Origin: UBA3537 sp045561735
GTDB lineage: Bacteria; Bacteroidota; Bacteroidia; Flavobacteriales; Flavobacteriaceae
Reading direction: 5' to 3'
DNA length: 64,000 nt
Assembly (NCBI GenBank): GCA_045561735.1
Contig: JBJKXC010000025.1
Location: 14,879 to 78,878, forward strand
The notes beneath the pieces are model-generated. The model ran no database searches, was not told the DNA's origin, and was given only the letters and a program-made list of their open reading frames with translations. The stretch's first letter is position 1; each line of letters opens with the position of its first letter. Both the position numbers and the translations under genes were made by a program. This document shows, piece by piece, positions 43,981-52,554 of the stretch.

Positions 43981-44385
43981 TTAGTTCTTAGAGCTTTCTA
44001 AAATCATTTTGAAATCTTCAACAGAGTAGCTTGACGTTTGACTTAATGAAGTGACTGTCGAGATCAAAAGGGGTTCATCAATTTTATTCGCATCAAATTT
44101 AACCGTCGCCATTTCTTCTTTGAAGTTTATGCTTGCCTTGGATATTCCATCTAAGCTGGATAATTTATTTTCAATGGCTCTTGCACAACCCATTTCGCAA
44201 CTCATTCCTTTGATAGTGAAACTCGCGGTAGCATAACTTAGTTTATTAGCTTGCTTAGTATCATTTTGGCTTTGAGAATCGACTAAATCAACGGGAATAA
44301 TTTCGGCTTCTTTGTTTTGTTTACAATTCAGTATCAAAATTAAGATAGAGACAATTGGGATTATAAGTTTGGGTACTTTGATAAT
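43981..44385 (-). CDS. Heavy-metal-associated domain lipoprotein, non-ATG start
   Basis: The protein has an HMA-like domain at its C-terminal half (SFTIKGMSCEMGCARAIENKLSSLDGISKASINF). The cysteines are spaced CxxxC rather than the usual CxxC, a variant I associate with Bacteroidota. Reading upstream in frame gives KVPKLIIPIVSILILILNC, a good lipoprotein signal with its cysteine, but no ATG occurs before the stop codon upstream. I set the start at ATT 44385; ATC 44382 or TTG 44337 are alternatives, but TTG would remove the signal. It should sit in an envelope membrane and bind copper or another soft metal. No partner transporter is adjacent. Confidence 0.65.
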   Translation of the reverse strand: MIKVPKLIIPIVSILILILNCKQNKEAEIIPVDLVDSQSQNDTKQANKLSYATASFTIKGMSCEMGCARAIENKLSSLDGISKASINFKEEMATVKFDANKIDEPLLISTVTSLSQTSSYSVEDFKMILESSKN

Positions 44386-44463
44386 TTTAAATTTAGTATT
44401 AAATCAAATTTAATATTTTTTTGGCACACTTTGTAATTATTTACCTCAATTTTGTGATCTCAA

Positions 44464-45363
44464 ATGGCTATCATGTCCAATACTGTTAAAAAATGGTTAT
44501 TCCTTTTGCTACTTTCCTTTATTTGGGGCAGCTCTTTTATTTTGATTAAAAAGGGGTTGTTGGGTCTCACGCCTTTACAATTGGGGAGTTTTCGGCTTGT
44601 GCTTTCGGCGCTTATTGTTTTTGCATTCGGATATAAATCTTTGAATGGATTGAAGAAACCCCAATGGAAGTGGCTAGTCCTTTCAGGCTTTTTGGGTAGT
44701 TTTTTCCCTTCCTTTTTATTTGCTTACGCAGAAACTGAGGTTGACAGTACCATCACATCTATTTTGAATTCTTTGGTGCCTTTAAACACCGTTGTCTTGG
44801 GTTTTATGATATTTAAAATTAAATCAAATCGGTTTCAGGTTATAGGGGTTGTCATTGGATTTATTGGAGCGGTTCTTTTGATTTTGGAGGGTGCAGCCTT
44901 GAACCCCACTCATAATTATAGATACTCAGGTCTTATTATTTTGGCTACATTGATGTATGCAGCCAATGTAAACATAATAAAGCGTTATCTCAATGACGTA
45001 CGCCCGTTAGCTATTGCAATGGCTAACTTTGTGGCTATTTTTACTCCTGCTCTTGGGGTACTAATTTTTTCCGGAGGTTTAAATCATGGAACCTTGACTG
45101 CTGAAGCTTTTTTACCTGCACTGGGCTGTGTTTTTCTTTTATCACTTTTTGGCACTGCGCTAGCCAAAATAATTTTTAATACTTTGATTCAAATTTCCAA
45201 TCCTGTTTTTGCCTCATCGGTAACTTATTTAATGCCTTTGGTAGCCCTTTTTTGGGGGGTAATCGACGCTGAAATCTTTAATGCTTACCAAGGGATAGCC
45301 GCCCTCATCATTATGAGTGGCATTTATTTGGCGAATAAAAAATCAAAAAAAAAAGACCGCTAA
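44464..45363 (+). CDS. EamA/DMT-family transporter
   Basis: An inner-membrane protein of 299 residues with about ten transmembrane helices arranged as two EamA repeats. The first begins WLFLLLLSFIWGSSFILIKKGLLGLTPLQLGSF and the second near YSGLIILATLMYAANVNIIKRYL. Members of the drug/metabolite superfamily export amino acids, metabolites or drugs; the substrate cannot be told. ATG 44464 or 44473 could be the start. Its stop codon lies in the loop of a bidirectional terminator. Confidence 0.88.
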   Translation: MAIMSNTVKKWLFLLLLSFIWGSSFILIKKGLLGLTPLQLGSFRLVLSALIVFAFGYKSLNGLKKPQWKWLVLSGFLGSFFPSFLFAYAETEVDSTITSILNSLVPLNTVVLGFMIFKIKSNRFQVIGVVIGFIGAVLLILEGAALNPTHNYRYSGLIILATLMYAANVNIIKRYLNDVRPLAIAMANFVAIFTPALGVLIFSGGLNHGTLTAEAFLPALGCVFLLSLFGTALAKIIFNTLIQISNPVFASSVTYLMPLVALFWGVIDAEIFNAYQGIAALIIMSGIYLANKKSKKKDR

Positions 45364-45378
45364 AGAACGGTCTTTTTT
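45349..45378. terminator. Bidirectional terminator, EamA gene / M16 operon
   Basis: An 11-bp stem aaaaaagaccg with its complement and an 8-base loop has an A-run on the left and a T-run on the right. The EamA stop codon is in the loop. It serves both convergent units. Confidence 0.85.
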
Positions 45379-45398
45379 AAAATTATTTACACTGAGTA

Positions 45399-47471
45399 TT
45401 ACTTGAAATCGGCTTCAGAAACTCCAGAATTTACAAGAACCTCTGATGCATTAAATCCAAAAACTTGTGGACCTGCTGTAATTTTCCTACCAAAAGGGAT
45501 CATAATACCATCGACAGATCTATAATCTGAGTGTACTGTTACGGTTGTTATACTTTGTCCTTGAGCTTCTTCTGTGGCTTCTTCCCTTAAAAGCAGTCCT
45601 GAGTCTGCATCGTAATAGCGAAAAGATTCACTAGCTCCTTTGACTTTAATTTTATATGTATTGGTTCCTTCCAAATCAGATAGACTCATAAGTTCAATCT
45701 CATCGGCTGTATAATGGGCTTCAGGGAACAAGCCTTTTTGACTGGCTTGCTCTGCAATATCTTCTTCGCTCATGGGTTGTTTCATACCTTGTTGTTCGGC
45801 ATAGCCAGTAGTCCCATCAAACTTTTGTTTCATAATGGTTCCCATACCCGCAATACTCATTTCCATCGAACTTTTATTTGGTGCCATAGATTTTAAAACC
45901 GCTGTTGGTTTGAAGGGTGCTCCTTCAATGGTTACTTCGGCATTAAAAAGCATAGTATTTACAGATTCAACGGCCTCTTTTCCCCCAATGGCCTTAATAT
46001 AAGACGCCATAATAGAAGTTGCTGTTACCCCTTTTGGGATTGGTTTTGAAAATTCTGGTTTATCTACAGGGTTTGCATACTTATCAAAATAATTGATTGG
46101 AATACCAAGCTTTTCAAGATTAGCAACTACTTCACTTCCTTTACCTACTACAATAAAACGAGCATTATCAGATGTGAAATATTTATTTGCTACACGTTGG
46201 ACATCTTCAATTGAAACTGCGTTTATTTTCTCTAAGTAAGTAGTGTAAAAATCTTCTGGTAATTCATTAATTTTTGTGCTAATGGCATATCCGGCAATCG
46301 TACTTGGACGTTCTAAAGCCAACACGAAATCACCAACATATTTTGCTTTTGCGTTAGCCAGGGCAGAAGCCTCTACAGGCTCTGATTGGAATCTTTTGAT
46401 TTCTTTAATAGTTTCAACTATTGCACTATCTGTTACGGCATTTCGTACTGCAGCTCCAGCAGAAAACCTTGAGATATACTTGTCTGTTCCAACTGATGAA
46501 CGCGCTCCATAAGTCCAACCGTTTGCTTCGCGTAGATTCATGTTCAAGTAGCTGTTAAAGCCACCTCCAAAAATCTTATTGGCAATCAAAACAGCATGGT
46601 AATCAGGATCACTCATTTTGAGTTTTACATTGCTTGTAATGGAGATGTTAGATTGTACAGCATTGGGCATATCCACGAAGTTTATTTCTAATGCTTCAAC
46701 ATTTTGGTTTGCTTCTGGTATAAAGGAACTGATGTCACTTGCTTTCTTCCATTTCCCAAAATATTTTTTGATACGCTTGTAAACCTCTCTAGTATTCACA
46801 TCACCTATAACTACAAGGTAGGCGTCATTTGGTCCAAAATACTTGGTAAAGTACGATTGGATATCATCAAAACGGACATTGTTAACAGTCTCTTCGGTAA
46901 GAAATTCACCATATGGGTGTTCAGCTCCGTATGAAAGTGCTCCTCCAACGCGACCTGCGACGGCATCTACACTTTTAGCTTGAGATTTTAACCCTTCCAA
47001 GAGTTTGTCTTTTTCTTTGTCAAATTCTTCACTAGTTAAAAGCGGATTCATTGCAGCATCTGCTAATAATTCTAAAATTCGATCGCTGTATTTAGTAAGT
47101 GAACTGGCGAAACCACCACTGAACCCAAAGCTAAGGCGAGCACCCAAGAAATCAACCTCTTCATTAAAGTCATCTTTTGAAATATTTGTGGTACCGTTTC
47201 CTAACATAGCCCCCAGTAATGAAGTAACACCTGCTTTGTCTCCTTCCATGATTGGGTCTCTATCGATAGTAAGATTGTAAGAAACACGAGGTAGTTTGTG
47301 GTTTTCAACAATAAGTATCTTTAACCCGTTTTTTAGTTCATATTCTGTTGGCTTTTCTAACGAAATTTTTGGTGCTGGCCCTGGTTTAGGTTGCTGGCTA
47401 CGGTCTATTTGTGCTGTAATGCTTACTGTCACAAATAAAAAGGCAAGAATTGTATAAAATTTAGTTTTCAT
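45399..47471 (-). CDS. Inactive-type M16 peptidase subunit with C-terminal lipoprotein-sorting-like domain
   Basis: The exported 690-residue protein (signal peptide ending SITAQ) has two M16 repeats at about residues 30-460. Where active enzymes have HxxEH, this one has GVTSLLGAMLGNGT, so it lacks zinc ligands. The second half keeps the substrate-binding style region (GWTYGARSSVG, REANG). Residues about 475-690 form an extra domain (SSMEMSIAGMGTIMKQKFDG, YRSVDGIMIPFGRKI) resembling LolA-like folds of outer-membrane lipoprotein-sorting proteins. With the active subunit encoded 19 bases upstream it should form a periplasmic M16B heterodimer. Confidence 0.88.
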   Translation of the reverse strand: MKTKFYTILAFLFVTVSITAQIDRSQQPKPGPAPKISLEKPTEYELKNGLKILIVENHKLPRVSYNLTIDRDPIMEGDKAGVTSLLGAMLGNGTTNISKDDFNEEVDFLGARLSFGFSGGFASSLTKYSDRILELLADAAMNPLLTSEEFDKEKDKLLEGLKSQAKSVDAVAGRVGGALSYGAEHPYGEFLTEETVNNVRFDDIQSYFTKYFGPNDAYLVVIGDVNTREVYKRIKKYFGKWKKASDISSFIPEANQNVEALEINFVDMPNAVQSNISITSNVKLKMSDPDYHAVLIANKIFGGGFNSYLNMNLREANGWTYGARSSVGTDKYISRFSAGAAVRNAVTDSAIVETIKEIKRFQSEPVEASALANAKAKYVGDFVLALERPSTIAGYAISTKINELPEDFYTTYLEKINAVSIEDVQRVANKYFTSDNARFIVVGKGSEVVANLEKLGIPINYFDKYANPVDKPEFSKPIPKGVTATSIMASYIKAIGGKEAVESVNTMLFNAEVTIEGAPFKPTAVLKSMAPNKSSMEMSIAGMGTIMKQKFDGTTGYAEQQGMKQPMSEEDIAEQASQKGLFPEAHYTADEIELMSLSDLEGTNTYKIKVKGASESFRYYDADSGLLLREEATEEAQGQSITTVTVHSDYRSVDGIMIPFGRKITAGPQVFGFNASEVLVNSGVSEADFK

Positions 47472-47490
47472 AGGAATTTCTTTTTTTAAA

Positions 47491-48810
47491 TTATTCTTGT
47501 GCAGGCTCTGGTAAATATTCCAAAAGCAAACGTTGATTCGCGTTTAAATACTTATTAGCAACTGCTTTGATTTCTTCACGTGTTATGGACCTGTATATAT
47601 CAATTTGATTATTGATGAGATTGGTGTCACCATATAGCATATGGTAACGAGCCAAAGAATTGGCAATTCCCTCAACACTAGAATTTGAGCTTACATAGTC
47701 ATTTTCAAATTTATTTTGAATTTTCTGATAATCTCTTTCAGAAATAAGCTCAGATTTTAATTTTTCAATTTCTTCATCCATTTCTTCAACCAAATTATCA
47801 AGAGAAGTATCGCCTAGAGGTAACCCAAAAAGTATATACACCCCGTAGTCTTCTTGACTTAAGTTTATGGCTCCCGCTTGAAGGGCAATTTTCTTATCAT
47901 CTACAAGTTTTTTGTAGAGCTTAGAGGTCTTCCCGTCACTTAAATAAGTCGAAACCATATCCAGTGCGTAAGAATCTCTGTCTTTAAATGATGAGGTTCT
48001 GTACGCTGCCATGATTGCTGGTATTTGAATATTCGAGTCATACGCTTTTGCACGGATTGGTTCTGTAATGGGATCTTCTTTTGGGAAGTCACGAACGATA
48101 TCCTCTCCACGTGGAATAGGGCCAAAGTAATCTTCAATCATTTTTTTTACCGATGGAACATCTATGTCTCCAGCAATAACCAATGTTGCGTTGTTTGGAA
48201 CGTAATATTTTTTGTTGAACGCTTGAAATTCTTCTAAAGTTGCAGCATCCAAATGTTCCATTTTTCCGATAGTTGTTCCTTTGTATGGGTGCTTTTTGAA
48301 CATATGTAATTTCACATTTTCGAGAAACTTTCCATAGGGACTATTGTCTACTCTCAATCTTTTTTCTTCCTTTACCACTTCATTTTGTGTGTCTACACCT
48401 TCTTGATTGATTACTGGGTGTAATAGTCGCTCAGATTCCATCCAGATACCCAACTCAACGTTATTAGAAGGAAAGACTTCGTAATAATATGTCCGATCAT
48501 CTGTTGTGTTGGCATTATTACTTCCTCCGTTAGAAGTTACTATTGTAAACCATTCTCCTTTTGGGATATTTACTGTGCCCTCGAAAAGAAGATGCTCAAA
48601 AAAGTGCGCAAATCCGGTGCGTTCCGGGTTTTCGTCTTTTGCACCAACATGGTACATCACTGAGGTTGTTACCACTGGAGCAGAATTGTCTTGATGAAGA
48701 ATTACGTGCATTCCGTTTTCTAAGTCATATTCGATAAAATCTACTTGTTGTGCATTTGAATTAGAATTCCAAAGCAGCAGGGCAGTAAATATTAATAAAA
48801 TCTTTTTCAT
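47491..48810 (-). CDS. Active M16 family zinc peptidase
   Basis: The 439-residue exported protein (signal peptide MKKILLIFTALLLWNSNSNAQ) carries the inverted zinc motif HFFEH in GFAHFFEHLLFEGT near residues 68-72 and a downstream glutamate region (NEVVKEEKRLRVDNSPYG). It belongs to the M16B type, which acts with a non-catalytic partner, encoded next in the operon. It probably degrades peptides in the periplasm. A TATATTTG element lies 62 bases upstream of the start on the minus strand. Confidence 0.93.
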   Translation of the reverse strand: MKKILLIFTALLLWNSNSNAQQVDFIEYDLENGMHVILHQDNSAPVVTTSVMYHVGAKDENPERTGFAHFFEHLLFEGTVNIPKGEWFTIVTSNGGSNNANTTDDRTYYYEVFPSNNVELGIWMESERLLHPVINQEGVDTQNEVVKEEKRLRVDNSPYGKFLENVKLHMFKKHPYKGTTIGKMEHLDAATLEEFQAFNKKYYVPNNATLVIAGDIDVPSVKKMIEDYFGPIPRGEDIVRDFPKEDPITEPIRAKAYDSNIQIPAIMAAYRTSSFKDRDSYALDMVSTYLSDGKTSKLYKKLVDDKKIALQAGAINLSQEDYGVYILFGLPLGDTSLDNLVEEMDEEIEKLKSELISERDYQKIQNKFENDYVSSNSSVEGIANSLARYHMLYGDTNLINNQIDIYRSITREEIKAVANKYLNANQRLLLEYLPEPAQE

Positions 48811-48872
48811 ATTTATTTAAATTAATTATGTGAGTAGGACGTTGTGTACAACAATTTGTTACAACGCGCTGC

Positions 48873-48880
48873 CAAATATA
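48873..48880 (-). promoter_or_regulatory. -7 promoter element of the M16 operon
   Basis: TATATTTG on the minus strand matches TAnnTTTG. It lies back to back with the rplU promoter at 48935-48965. No -33 TTG at correct spacing is evident. Confidence 0.45.
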
Positions 48881-48934
48881 AATAATTAATTCATTTTTCT
48901 TTGGATGTAAGCATTAAAGAATGCTATAAAATAG

Positions 48935-48965
48935 TTTGTTAATTAATTTTTTAAAATTATATTTG
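48935..48965 (+). promoter_or_regulatory. Promoter of rplU-rpmA
   Basis: TTTG (48935-48938), exactly 19 bases, then TATATTTG (48958-48965) gives the full Bacteroidota consensus TTTG-N19-TAnnTTTG. It is the best match in the window and fits strong expression of ribosomal proteins. Confidence 0.8.
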
Positions 48966-49027
48966 CACCCGCCTTTTAAGAATATAAAAAAGGCATACAA
49001 GAACGAATTAAAAAAAAACGTAACGCT

Positions 49028-49564
49028 ATGTACGCAATTGTAGAGATAGCAGGGCAACAATTTAAAGTTGAAAAAGACCAAAAAGTCTTTGTCCACCGTT
49101 TGCAAACCGAAGAAGGAAAAAAAGTCGCTTTTGACAATGTTCTTCTTTTGGCAGACGGTGATAAAGTTACAGTAGGCGCCCCGGCTATAGACGGTGCTCA
49201 AGTAGGAGCCAAAGTCTTAAAGCACCTTAAGGGTGACAAAGTGATCGTCTTCAAAAAGAAACGACGCAAAGGATACAGAGTTAAAAACGGCCACCGCCAA
49301 GCTTTAACGGAAATCCAAATTGATAATATTTTGGCTTCTGGTGCAAAAAAAGCAGTTTCAAAGCCCGCTGCTAAAGCCAAGCCTGCTGCTCCAAAAGCAG
49401 CTGCAAAAACTGCAGTTAAAAAAGCAGTTGCTCCAAAAACTGAATCAGCATCACAAGATTTGAGCAAAATGACAGTTGCACAACTCAAAGAATTAGCAAA
49501 AGCAAAAGGAATTACAGGAATATCTGCCATGAAAAAAGCAGATTTGATTACGGCCTTAAGCTAA
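49028..49564 (+). CDS. rplU: 50S ribosomal protein L21 with C-terminal extension
   Basis: Residues 1 to about 103 are normal L21 (MYAIVEIAGQQFKVEKDQKVFVHRL, FKKKRRKGYRVKNGHRQALTEIQID). After this comes a linker of Ala, Lys and Pro (about 110-142), then a short helical module at about 145-178 (MTVAQLKELAKAKGITGISAMKKADL) that resembles SAP/HeH or Rho N-terminal-type nucleic-acid-binding domains. The length of 178 residues compares with 103 in E. coli. Extended L21 is seen in some Bacteroidota, as far as I know. It is followed by rpmA after 27 bases. Confidence 0.95.
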   Translation: MYAIVEIAGQQFKVEKDQKVFVHRLQTEEGKKVAFDNVLLLADGDKVTVGAPAIDGAQVGAKVLKHLKGDKVIVFKKKRRKGYRVKNGHRQALTEIQIDNILASGAKKAVSKPAAKAKPAAPKAAAKTAVKKAVAPKTESASQDLSKMTVAQLKELAKAKGITGISAMKKADLITALS

Positions 49565-49591
49565 ACTTTAACATTATAAAATTGAAATAAC

Positions 49592-49852
49592 ATGGCACAT
49601 AAAAAAGGAGTCGGTAGTTCGAAAAACGGTAGAGAGTCAGAATCGAAACGCTTGGGCGTTAAGATTTTTGGTGGACAAGCTGCTGTAGCAGGGAACATAA
49701 TTGTAAGACAGCGCGGTACTGCTCACAACCCCGGAGAAAACGTCTATGCTGGTAAAGACCATACCTTGCACGCTAAAGTGGATGGACTTGTTAAGTTTGA
49801 AAAGAAGAAGAATAATAAATCTTATGTTTCTATTGTTCCTTTTGAAGCCTAA
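49592..49852 (+). CDS. rpmA: 50S ribosomal protein L27
   Basis: This 86-residue ribosomal protein near the peptidyl transferase centre shows the family start AHKKGVGSSKNGRESESKRLGVKIFGGQ and the GTAHNPGENVYAGKDHTLHAKVDG segment. It lies in the usual rplU-rpmA order and ends at a strong bidirectional terminator. Confidence 0.97.
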   Translation: MAHKKGVGSSKNGRESESKRLGVKIFGGQAAVAGNIIVRQRGTAHNPGENVYAGKDHTLHAKVDGLVKFEKKKNNKSYVSIVPFEA

Positions 49853-49871
49853 TTATGTTTTGTAAGAAAAT

Positions 49872-49900
49872 AAAAAAGCCTCGATTATCGAGGCTTTTTT
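49872..49900. terminator. Bidirectional terminator after rpmA
   Basis: A 13-bp perfect stem (A6, gcctcga and complement) with a 3-base loop has an A-run on one side and a T-run on the other. It also serves the convergent GNAT gene. Confidence 0.9.
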
Positions 49901-49916
49901 TATGCTATTCGTTTAA

Positions 49917-50429
49917 TTATTGAATTAATTTTTCGTAGGCCAGGCGTTTGTCCCCATTCATTAAGTAGATTACACCACAATAGTTGTATTCTGACGCTTT
50001 AAGTAATTTTTGCATGCTATAGTTCTGTTCGTGGGTATCAACACGCATGCTTTTTATATTTGATTTTGCAAGCATTGTTTCAAACGCTTTGAAAATAAAC
50101 TTTGCAATTCCTTTTCTTCTGTAACTTTTTGAAACTGCCATGCGGTGAATAACGCCATATTGCGTTTGTTTTGCGGTAATCCAATCCCCATCGATTTTTG
50201 AATACGTTGGCTCACCCTTTATTGAAAACATTGCTGATGCGACTGGAAGCCCTTTGGCGTCTGTTAAGAGGTAGCTTTCCATGTTTTGAATATCACCAAG
50301 TAAAATGCTCTTTGTTGGATAGCCGTTTTGCCATTGATCAATGTTTTGAGATGCCAATAAATCTTGGGCGTCCTTTATGATTTCAACGATGAGTGGAAGG
50401 TCCTCTTTTCTAGCCTTTATAAGTTTCAT
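49917..50429 (-). CDS. GNAT-family N-acetyltransferase
   Basis: A 170-residue GNAT-fold protein. The acetyl-CoA loop is in MAVSKSYRRKGIAKFIFKAFETML (R/QxxGxG/A type, RRKGIA). The start MKLIKARKEDLPLIVEIIKDAQ matches the family's first strand and helix, so I chose ATG 50429 over 50444. WITAKQTQYGVIHRMAV gives strand 4. The acceptor substrate is unknown. The start lies 22 bases downstream, in transcription order, of the ahcY terminator, so it has its own promoter or relies on readthrough. Confidence 0.87.
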   Translation of the reverse strand: MKLIKARKEDLPLIVEIIKDAQDLLASQNIDQWQNGYPTKSILLGDIQNMESYLLTDAKGLPVASAMFSIKGEPTYSKIDGDWITAKQTQYGVIHRMAVSKSYRRKGIAKFIFKAFETMLAKSNIKSMRVDTHEQNYSMQKLLKASEYNYCGVIYLMNGDKRLAYEKLIQ

Positions 50430-50451
50430 TGTATTTAAAACCAATTTTCAC

Positions 50452-50485
50452 AAAAAAAGCCAAAACATATGTTTTGGCTTTTTTT
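50452..50485 (-). terminator. Terminator of ahcY
   Basis: A 15-bp perfect stem (A7, gccaaaac and complement) has a 4-base loop. Read on the minus strand it ends in a T-run and lies 10 bases after the ahcY stop and just before the GNAT start. Confidence 0.85.
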
Positions 50486-50494
50486 GTTTTGAAT

Positions 50495-51811
50495 TTAGTA
50501 GCGGTAGTACTCTGGCTTGTAAGGGCCTTCTTGTTTTACACCAATATAATCAGCTTGGTCTTTTTTAAGTTCTGTGAGTTCAACCCCAATTTTTTCCAAG
50601 TGTAATTTAGCTACTTTTTCGTCCAAATGCTTTGGCAGCATGTAGACCTTATTTTCGTAAGACTCCTTATGGTTCCAAAGTTCAATTTGCGCCAGTACTT
50701 GATTGGTAAACGAATTACTCATTACGAAGCTTGGGTGTCCAGTTGCACAACCAAGATTTACAAGACGACCCTCTGCCAGTACAATGATGTCTTTACCATT
50801 GAGCGTGTATTTGTCTACTTGAGCTTTGATTTCATCTTTTGTATGACCGTAATTATCATTGAGCCAAGTCATATCAATCTCATTGTCAAAGTGGCCAATG
50901 TTACAGACGATAGTCTTGTCTTTCATGGCTTCAAAGTGCACTCCAGCTACAATGTCTTTGTTTCCAGTTGCAGTAACTACAATATCCGAAACAGGCAAAA
51001 CAGTCTCTAATTTTTTGACCTCAAAACCATCCATAGCTGCTTGCAGGGCACAAATAGGGTCAACTTCAGTAACAGTTACGATACTGCCAGCACCTCTAAA
51101 AGAAGCTGCTGTTCCTTTACCCACATCACCATAGCCACAAACTACAACGCGTTTTCCAGCCAGCATGGTGTCTGTCGCTCTGCGGACGGCATCTACAGCA
51201 CTTTCTTTACAACCATATTTATTATCAAACTTACTTTTTGTGACAGAGTCATTGACATTGATTGCCGGCATGCCCAATGTGCCATTTTTCATGCGTTCGT
51301 ACAAACGATGTACGCCAGTGGTTGTTTCCTCGCTAAGACCGTTGATACCCGAAACCAGTTCTGGGTAGTGGTCAAAAACAAGATTGGTCAAGTCGCCGCC
51401 ATCATCTAAAATCATATTGAGTGGTTTGCGGTCTTCTCCAAAAAATAAGGTTTGCTCAATACACCAATCAAACTCCTCTTCGTTCATGCCTTTCCAAGCA
51501 TAAACAGGAATCCCAGCCGCAGCTATAGCAGCCGCTGCTTGGTCCTGAGTAGAAAATATATTACAAGAGCTCCATGTAACTTCAGCGCCAAGTGCAGTCA
51601 GTGTTTCAATGAGAACTGCCGTTTGAATCGTCATGTGAAGACAGCCTGCAATGCGCGCGCCTTTCAGCGGTTGAATATCTTTATATTCATCACGAAGGCT
51701 CATAAGGCCGGGCATTTCGGCTTCAGCTAATTCAATTTCTTTACGGCCCCAGTCAGATAAAGACAGGTCTTTAACTTTAAAGGGTACGTAGGGTAGGGTT
51801 TTAACACGCAT
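50495..51811 (-). CDS. ahcY: Adenosylhomocysteinase
   Basis: AhcY hydrolyses S-adenosylhomocysteine to adenosine and homocysteine, clearing the product of SAM-dependent methylation. The NAD-binding region VVVCGYGDVGKGTAASFRGAGSIV lies near residues 217-240. Other signatures are SSCNIFSTQDQAAAAI near residue 81, DGGDLTNLV, NVNDSVTKSKFDN near 186, and the C-terminal KADYIGVKxxGPYKPEYYRY type ending. Its 438 residues are normal. It is a single gene with a terminator directly after it. metK, which makes SAM, is also in the window but distant. Confidence 0.97.
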   Translation of the reverse strand: MRVKTLPYVPFKVKDLSLSDWGRKEIELAEAEMPGLMSLRDEYKDIQPLKGARIAGCLHMTIQTAVLIETLTALGAEVTWSSCNIFSTQDQAAAAIAAAGIPVYAWKGMNEEEFDWCIEQTLFFGEDRKPLNMILDDGGDLTNLVFDHYPELVSGINGLSEETTTGVHRLYERMKNGTLGMPAINVNDSVTKSKFDNKYGCKESAVDAVRRATDTMLAGKRVVVCGYGDVGKGTAASFRGAGSIVTVTEVDPICALQAAMDGFEVKKLETVLPVSDIVVTATGNKDIVAGVHFEAMKDKTIVCNIGHFDNEIDMTWLNDNYGHTKDEIKAQVDKYTLNGKDIIVLAEGRLVNLGCATGHPSFVMSNSFTNQVLAQIELWNHKESYENKVYMLPKHLDEKVAKLHLEKIGVELTELKKDQADYIGVKQEGPYKPEYYRY

Positions 51812-51889
51812 ATTATGTTTTTTAATTTTTGAGCTAGTTTTGGATTAAACACCCAAAATAGTTTAATTTCGTTCTATTATTATTTTTTG

Positions 51890-51922
51890 CAAAGATAACC
51901 ATTAACTTTTTAATTCTTTCAA
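51890..51922 (-). promoter_or_regulatory. Promoter of ahcY
   Basis: TATCTTTG (51897-51890, minus strand) matches TAnnTTTG. TTG starts 25 bases upstream at 51922, at the edge of normal spacing, and overlaps the start codon of the divergent phosphopantetheinyl transferase gene. Confidence 0.45.
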
Positions 51923-52554
51923 TGCCGCTTTATAAATCTCTTGACGTAAACTCACAAACTCATGTTAAAATTTGGCATATCACGGAGGCCTTGGATTCTT
52001 TGAAAACATCTCTTAATTTAAAAAAAGAGAGTTTAGATCGTATTAATGCCATGAGAAGCGAACTTCACCAACGAGGATTTTTATGTGTTCGAAAGCTTCT
52101 AAACAAATTTGGCTATACAGACCAAGATTTATTTTATGACAGTTTTGGTAAGCCCCAACTTAAAGACGGACATTTTGTTTCAATTACGCATTCATATGAT
52201 TATGCAGCGGTGGTGGTTAGCGGCTACCCAGTTGGTATTGATGTTGAAAAACAACGCAATAAAATAATAAATATCGCTTCTAGATTTATCGGCTATGAGT
52301 CTGATTATTTGAATGAAAATTCAAACAAATACATTGAAAAATTAACATGGATTTGGTGCATTAAGGAATCTTTGTATAAACTGTACTCCAAATCTGGAAT
52401 TTCTTTTAAAAAAAATTTTTTAGTTTTACCCTTTGGATCTGAAAAAAACACCACTAGGGCTTGGATTTTGGAGGGCGAAAAACGTCTGAATTTTGAGGCT
52501 TTATTTTTTGAATTTGACGGATTTGCATGCGCTATTACCACAACTGCAGCATGA
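51922..52554 (+). CDS. 4'-phosphopantetheinyl transferase superfamily protein
   Basis: This enzyme moves phosphopantetheine from CoA onto carrier proteins. The two-part magnesium motif is clear: GIDVEKQRNKI near residues 95-105 and WIWCIKESLYKLYSKSGISF near 140-159 (the KESxxK signature). An SITHSYDYAAVVVS segment near residue 78 matches the conserved histidine region. At 210 residues it is of the Sfp/EntD-like class rather than AcpS. Its stop codon overlaps the pnuC-like start (ATGA), so the two are coupled. The carrier protein target is unknown. Confidence 0.9.
   Translation: MPLYKSLDVNSQTHVKIWHITEALDSLKTSLNLKKESLDRINAMRSELHQRGFLCVRKLLNKFGYTDQDLFYDSFGKPQLKDGHFVSITHSYDYAAVVVSGYPVGIDVEKQRNKIINIASRFIGYESDYLNENSNKYIEKLTWIWCIKESLYKLYSKSGISFKKNFLVLPFGSEKNTTRAWILEGEKRLNFEALFFEFDGFACAITTTAA

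Noticed and set aside
51812..51889. A possible SAH riboswitch in the ahcY leader
   Set aside because: Only weak A/T-rich hairpins are present; the G/C-rich conserved core of SAH riboswitches is absent.
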